Source: an uncultured Butyricicoccus sp.
GTDB taxonomy: Bacteria; Bacillota; Clostridia; Oscillospirales; Butyricicoccaceae
NCBI GenBank assembly: GCA_900547195.1
Contig: URFQ01000065.1
Coordinates: 1 to 14,134, forward strand
Direction: 5' to 3'
DNA length: 14,134 bases
Shown: positions 11,541 through 14,134 of the stretch, one piece after another
How positions within the stretch are numbered: the first letter of the stretch is position 1
Layout of the letters: each line of letters starts with the position of its first letter
The notes under the pieces: model-generated
What the model saw: the letters and a program-made list of their open reading frames with translations, nothing else
Told to the model about the DNA's origin: nothing
Databases searched by the model: none
Program-made: the position numbers and the translations under genes

Positions 11541-12551
11541 CTATTTTTGCCCGCTCCATTTTTCTACGGCCGTGCCGGTATAGTAGTGGGTCAGGATGGC
11601 TTTGTAGTCCTCCCCCTGCTCGGCAAGGTATTTGGCCCCGTATTGGCTGAGCCCTACGCCATGGCCGTAGCCGGTGGTCTCGAAGGTGATGCTGTCCGCC
11701 GTGGCCTTGACCGTAAAATTGGTCGAGTTGAGGCCCAGTGTTTCGCGCAGGTCTACGCCCGTCACCTGCACGCCGCCAAGGCGCACGGTCTTGATACCGC
11801 CCGCCGGCGAGCGTTCGCTTGCCTTGAACCAGGTATCCGGCGCGCCGGTCAGGTCGGCGGAGGGGACGGCCTCCGCCATTTTGTCGCGGAACTGCTTTGC
11901 CGTAAAGCGCACCTCGCCCTTGTACTTGGGGCAGGCGTCCCCGCCCGGGCTGTCGACGTTTTGCAGATACGGCACGTCGCTGCCCCATACATCGGCGGAC
12001 GACTCGGTTTTCTCCCCCGAGGCTGCGCAGAACACGGCAATGATCGGCTCCTTTTCATAGGTCACCACCTCGCCCGCTGTGGCGCGCACGGCGTCCAGGA
12101 TGGCGTTTTCATAGGTTTCCGCCTCGCTGCCCCACCGGCCCGACGCTTCCGCCGCCAGGTCGATGTAGGCCGCGCAGTGGTGGTAGTCGTCGCACACATC
12201 CGCGTCCGCGTGTGCCTCCGGGCGGCCGCTCACCAGCTTGTACGCCGCATAGGTGCGCGCCGCGACCGCCTGCGCTTTGAGCGCTTCCGGCGGGAAATCC
12301 GGGGAAATTTCAGCCGCAACCACACCGGCAACGTAATCCTCCAGCGCCATCTTGCGCGCTTCCCCGTCCACCTGTACGGTGATTTGGACATCTTGTCCAT
12401 CTGCCGAGGACAGCGGCGGCGTTTCTGCATGTGCGGCGAGCACATCCTGCGTCATGCCATCCTGCGCCACGCTGTCAATCTGCTGCAGGATCACCGGCAA
12501 GGCGTAGATAAACCCGGTTAAAACCAGGCCGAGCAACAATATTTTTCGCAT
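11541..12551 (-). CDS. spoIID: Stage II sporulation protein D, lytic transglycosylase
   Basis: Mother-cell membrane protein needed for engulfment; it cleaves septal peptidoglycan after SpoIIP removes stem peptides. The 336-aa length is normal. Residues 5-24 form the N-terminal membrane anchor. The SpoIID domain holds LEDYVAGVVAAEI, where E81 matches the catalytic glutamate, then ALKAQAVAARTYAAY (90-104), FCAASGEKTESSADVWG and the C-terminal GYGHGVGLSQYGAKYLA. The ATG at 12551 follows GGAGG with 6-nt spacing. It is the first gene of an operon with the SpoIIQ-like protein. A sigma-E promoter is expected, but I could not find a convincing match in the 117-bp upstream gap shared with the citrate synthase gene. 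Confidence 0.93.
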   Translation of the reverse strand: MRKILLLGLVLTGFIYALPVILQQIDSVAQDGMTQDVLAAHAETPPLSSADGQDVQITVQVDGEARKMALEDYVAGVVAAEISPDFPPEALKAQAVAARTYAAYKLVSGRPEAHADADVCDDYHHCAAYIDLAAEASGRWGSEAETYENAILDAVRATAGEVVTYEKEPIIAVFCAASGEKTESSADVWGSDVPYLQNVDSPGGDACPKYKGEVRFTAKQFRDKMAEAVPSADLTGAPDTWFKASERSPAGGIKTVRLGGVQVTGVDLRETLGLNSTNFTVKATADSITFETTGYGHGVGLSQYGAKYLAEQGEDYKAILTHYYTGTAVEKWSGQK

Positions 12552-12601
12552 TTTTATCCTCCTTTATTTTGTATTCATTTCATTTTTAGCGCTTTTGTGG
12601 A

Positions 12602-12630
12602 TTGACTTTATTGCAAGTATGCTTTAAAAT
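12602..12630 (+). promoter_or_regulatory. Sigma-A promoter of the citrate synthase gene
   Basis: TTGACT (12602-12607), 17-bp spacer, TAAAAT (12625-12630); the start is predicted near 12637, about 32 nt before the ATG. Confidence 0.75.
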
Positions 12631-12668
12631 AGATTCATTCATCATTCTTAGAATAGGGAGTGTGTGCC

Positions 12669-14045
12669 ATGTATCGTGAAGCGCGCGAGATGGACCCCAA
12701 CGTCATCTCTACTTTATGCAGCAATTTGCAGCCATATAACCACATCCGTGCCGAACTGTTCAGCCGCTACGGCGTCAAGCGCGGCCTGCGAAATGCGGAC
12801 GGCACCGGCGTGCTCGCCGGCATCACCCGCCTGAGCAACGTACACGGCTACCTGCTCAACGAGGGCGAGCGTGAACCAATTCAGGGCCGCCTGACCTATC
12901 GCGGGATTGATATCTACGACCTGCTGTACGGCTTCGAATCCGAAGACCGCTTCGGATACGGTGAAACCGCGTTCCTGCTGCTCTCCGGTAAACTGCCCAC
13001 CGCACAGCAGCTCCATGATTTCCGGCAGGCCATCGGCGTCGCGCGCGAGCTGCCCGACAACTTCACCGAGGACATGATCATGCGCGCGCCGAGCCGCGAC
13101 CTGATGAACAAGCTGGCAAGCGCGACGCTGGCCCTGTACGGCTACGACCCCAACCCCGACGACACCTCGCTCGAAAACCTCATGCGCCAGTCCATGAGCC
13201 TGATTTCCAAGTTTCCGGTGATTATTTCGCATGCGTATCAGGCCAAGCGGCGCTATTTTGACGGCGACTCCATGTATTTGCACAATCCCGACCCCGAGCG
13301 CTCGACGGCGGAGAACATCCTGCATCTCATCCGCCCGGACGGCAACTACACCGATCAGGAAGCCAAGCTGCTTGACCGCTGCCTGATCATCCACGCCGAG
13401 CACGGCGGCGGCAACAACTCGGCCTTCACCACCCGCGTGGTGTCTTCTTCCGGCACGGACACCTATTCGGCCATTGCCGCCGCGGTCGGCTCGCTGAAAG
13501 GCCCCCGCCATGGCGGCGCAAACCTCAAGGTCTGCCAGATGTTCGACGACATCAAGGAACATGTCTCCGACTGGGCCGACGAGGACGAACTGTACCGTTA
13601 CCTGATCCGGATCCTACATAAGGAAGCCAACGACCATTCCGGCCTGATCTACGGCATGGGGCATGCGGTCTATACCCTGAGCGACCCGCGCGCCGTCGCG
13701 CTCAAATCAGCCGCACGCCCGGTTGCCGAAAAGATGGGCCGCACGGATGAGCTGGCGCTCATCGAAGCGGTCGAGCGCCTGACCCCCAAGGCGTTTGCCG
13801 AGGTGCGCGGCGATGACGTAAAGGTCATGTGCGCGAACGTGGATATGTACTCGGGCTTTGTCTATCAGATGCTCGGCATCCCGCGCGAAATGTTCACCCC
13901 CCTGTTCGCCACCGCGCGCATCGCGGGCTGGCTGTCCCACCGCATGGAGGAAGTCGCCACGGGCGGCAAGATTATCCGCCCGGCGTACAAGCCGATTTCC
14001 AGGGACGCCAAATACATCCCGATCGGCAAACGTGCCGAAGCGTAA
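12669..14045 (+). CDS. Citrate (Si)-synthase / 2-methylcitrate synthase family
   Basis: Cytoplasmic enzyme condensing acetyl-CoA and oxaloacetate to citrate, in anaerobes usually feeding 2-oxoglutarate and glutamate synthesis. The 458-aa protein is of the longer clostridial type. The catalytic triad is visible as H281 (GPRHGGAN), H332 (GMGHAVYTLSDPRA) and D392 (ANVDMYSGFVYQMLGIP); ARIAGWLSHRMEE follows. HAEHGGGNNSAF (242-253) is the characteristic segment before it. The ATG at 12669 has GGGAG 8 nt upstream; the in-frame GTG at 12660 overlaps that site. Aconitase and isocitrate dehydrogenase are not in the window. The gene is divergent from spoIID and ends at a hairpin followed by a repeat copy. 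Confidence 0.94.
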   Translation: MYREAREMDPNVISTLCSNLQPYNHIRAELFSRYGVKRGLRNADGTGVLAGITRLSNVHGYLLNEGEREPIQGRLTYRGIDIYDLLYGFESEDRFGYGETAFLLLSGKLPTAQQLHDFRQAIGVARELPDNFTEDMIMRAPSRDLMNKLASATLALYGYDPNPDDTSLENLMRQSMSLISKFPVIISHAYQAKRRYFDGDSMYLHNPDPERSTAENILHLIRPDGNYTDQEAKLLDRCLIIHAEHGGGNNSAFTTRVVSSSGTDTYSAIAAAVGSLKGPRHGGANLKVCQMFDDIKEHVSDWADEDELYRYLIRILHKEANDHSGLIYGMGHAVYTLSDPRAVALKSAARPVAEKMGRTDELALIEAVERLTPKAFAEVRGDDVKVMCANVDMYSGFVYQMLGIPREMFTPLFATARIAGWLSHRMEEVATGGKIIRPAYKPISRDAKYIPIGKRAEA

Positions 14046-14050
14046 AAAGA

Positions 14051-14080
14051 ACCCGGAGTACCTTTCAGGATACTCCGGGT
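14051..14080 (+). terminator. Terminator hairpin of the citrate synthase gene, lacking a T-run
   Basis: ACCCGGAGTA (14051-14060), 10-nt loop, TACTCCGGGT (14071-14080), preceded by A-rich DNA. Instead of a T-run the repeat end AGCTTGTCGAAAAAG follows at once. Confidence 0.6.
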
Positions 14081-14134
14081 AGCTTGTCGAAAAAGCTCCC
14101 CGCGCCACAGCGCGTATAAAATTCTCAAAAAAGT
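14081..14134 (-). repeat. Partial second copy (inverted) of the terminator-associated repeat
   Basis: All 54 bases up to the window edge are an exact reverse complement of 10680-10733. The element begins here with its AGCTTGTCGAAAAAGC end and continues outside the window. Confidence 0.92.

Noticed and set aside
11460..12521. 353-codon plus-strand frame opposite spoIID
   Set aside because: Antisense of a gene with catalytic motifs; Arg/Gly/Ala-rich translation without family features.
12552..12668. Sigma-E promoter for spoIID
   Set aside because: CATACTT- and AATACAAA-like strings exist on the minus strand, but none has an acceptable -35 partner at the right spacing.

Overview
The window is chromosomal DNA from an anaerobic, probably spore-forming member of the Firmicutes, most likely class Clostridia near the Oscillospirales. 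This rests on gene content (SpoIID and a SpoIIQ-like M23 protein, a VanZ-family protein, a copper-amine-oxidase-N-domain secreted protein, a butanol-dehydrogenase-type iron alcohol dehydrogenase), consistently strong AGGAGG ribosome binding sites, sigma-A-type promoters and GC-rich coding DNA with AT-rich intergenic gaps. No species can be named from the sequence alone.

Layout, left to right. A molybdenum-binding subunit of a xanthine-dehydrogenase-family enzyme enters from the left edge (3-2279, +). A small XRE-type regulator (2336-2563, -) is divergent from a 41-aa helical protein (2724-2849, +). A 140-bp element with IS6-like inverted ends (2854-2993) separates this pair from an Rrf2-regulator/pyrE operon (4125-3007, -). 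Divergent from that operon is tcdA (4283-5014, +). A large secreted protein (5054-6973, -) follows, then a vanZ-like/tyrA operon (7186-8651, +). A second copy of the small-protein/XRE pair comes next (8708-8845, - and 8973-9200, +), then an iron-containing alcohol dehydrogenase (9305-10498, +). A hairpin-rich 190-bp repeat element (10544-10733) separates it from the spoIID-spoIIQ operon (12551-10764, -). A divergent citrate synthase gene (12669-14045, +) closes the window; its terminator hairpin is followed directly by an inverted copy of the end of the 190-bp repeat, which runs off the window.

The annotated enzymes are ordinary housekeeping or accessory metabolism: pyrimidine synthesis, tyrosine synthesis, tRNA t6A modification, alcohol/aldehyde redox and citrate synthesis. 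The observation most likely to be undescribed is the twin module. Two paralogous 75-aa XRE regulators (34 of 75 residues identical without gaps) are each divergently paired with a paralogous 41-aa protein core (22 of 41 identical without gaps). Each pair shares one AT-rich promoter region, and each region carries a different candidate operator. The function is unknown; a regulator plus small partner or effector protein is the simplest reading.

Two non-coding repeat families deserve attention: the IS6-like MITE candidate, and the terminator-associated element, which on each side abuts a terminator hairpin whose T-run is missing or shortened. The first gene also shows a sharp codon-usage change near position 800, suggesting recombination or an assembly join. 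No intergenic stretch exceeds 300 bases. No tRNA, rRNA or CRISPR array was seen.
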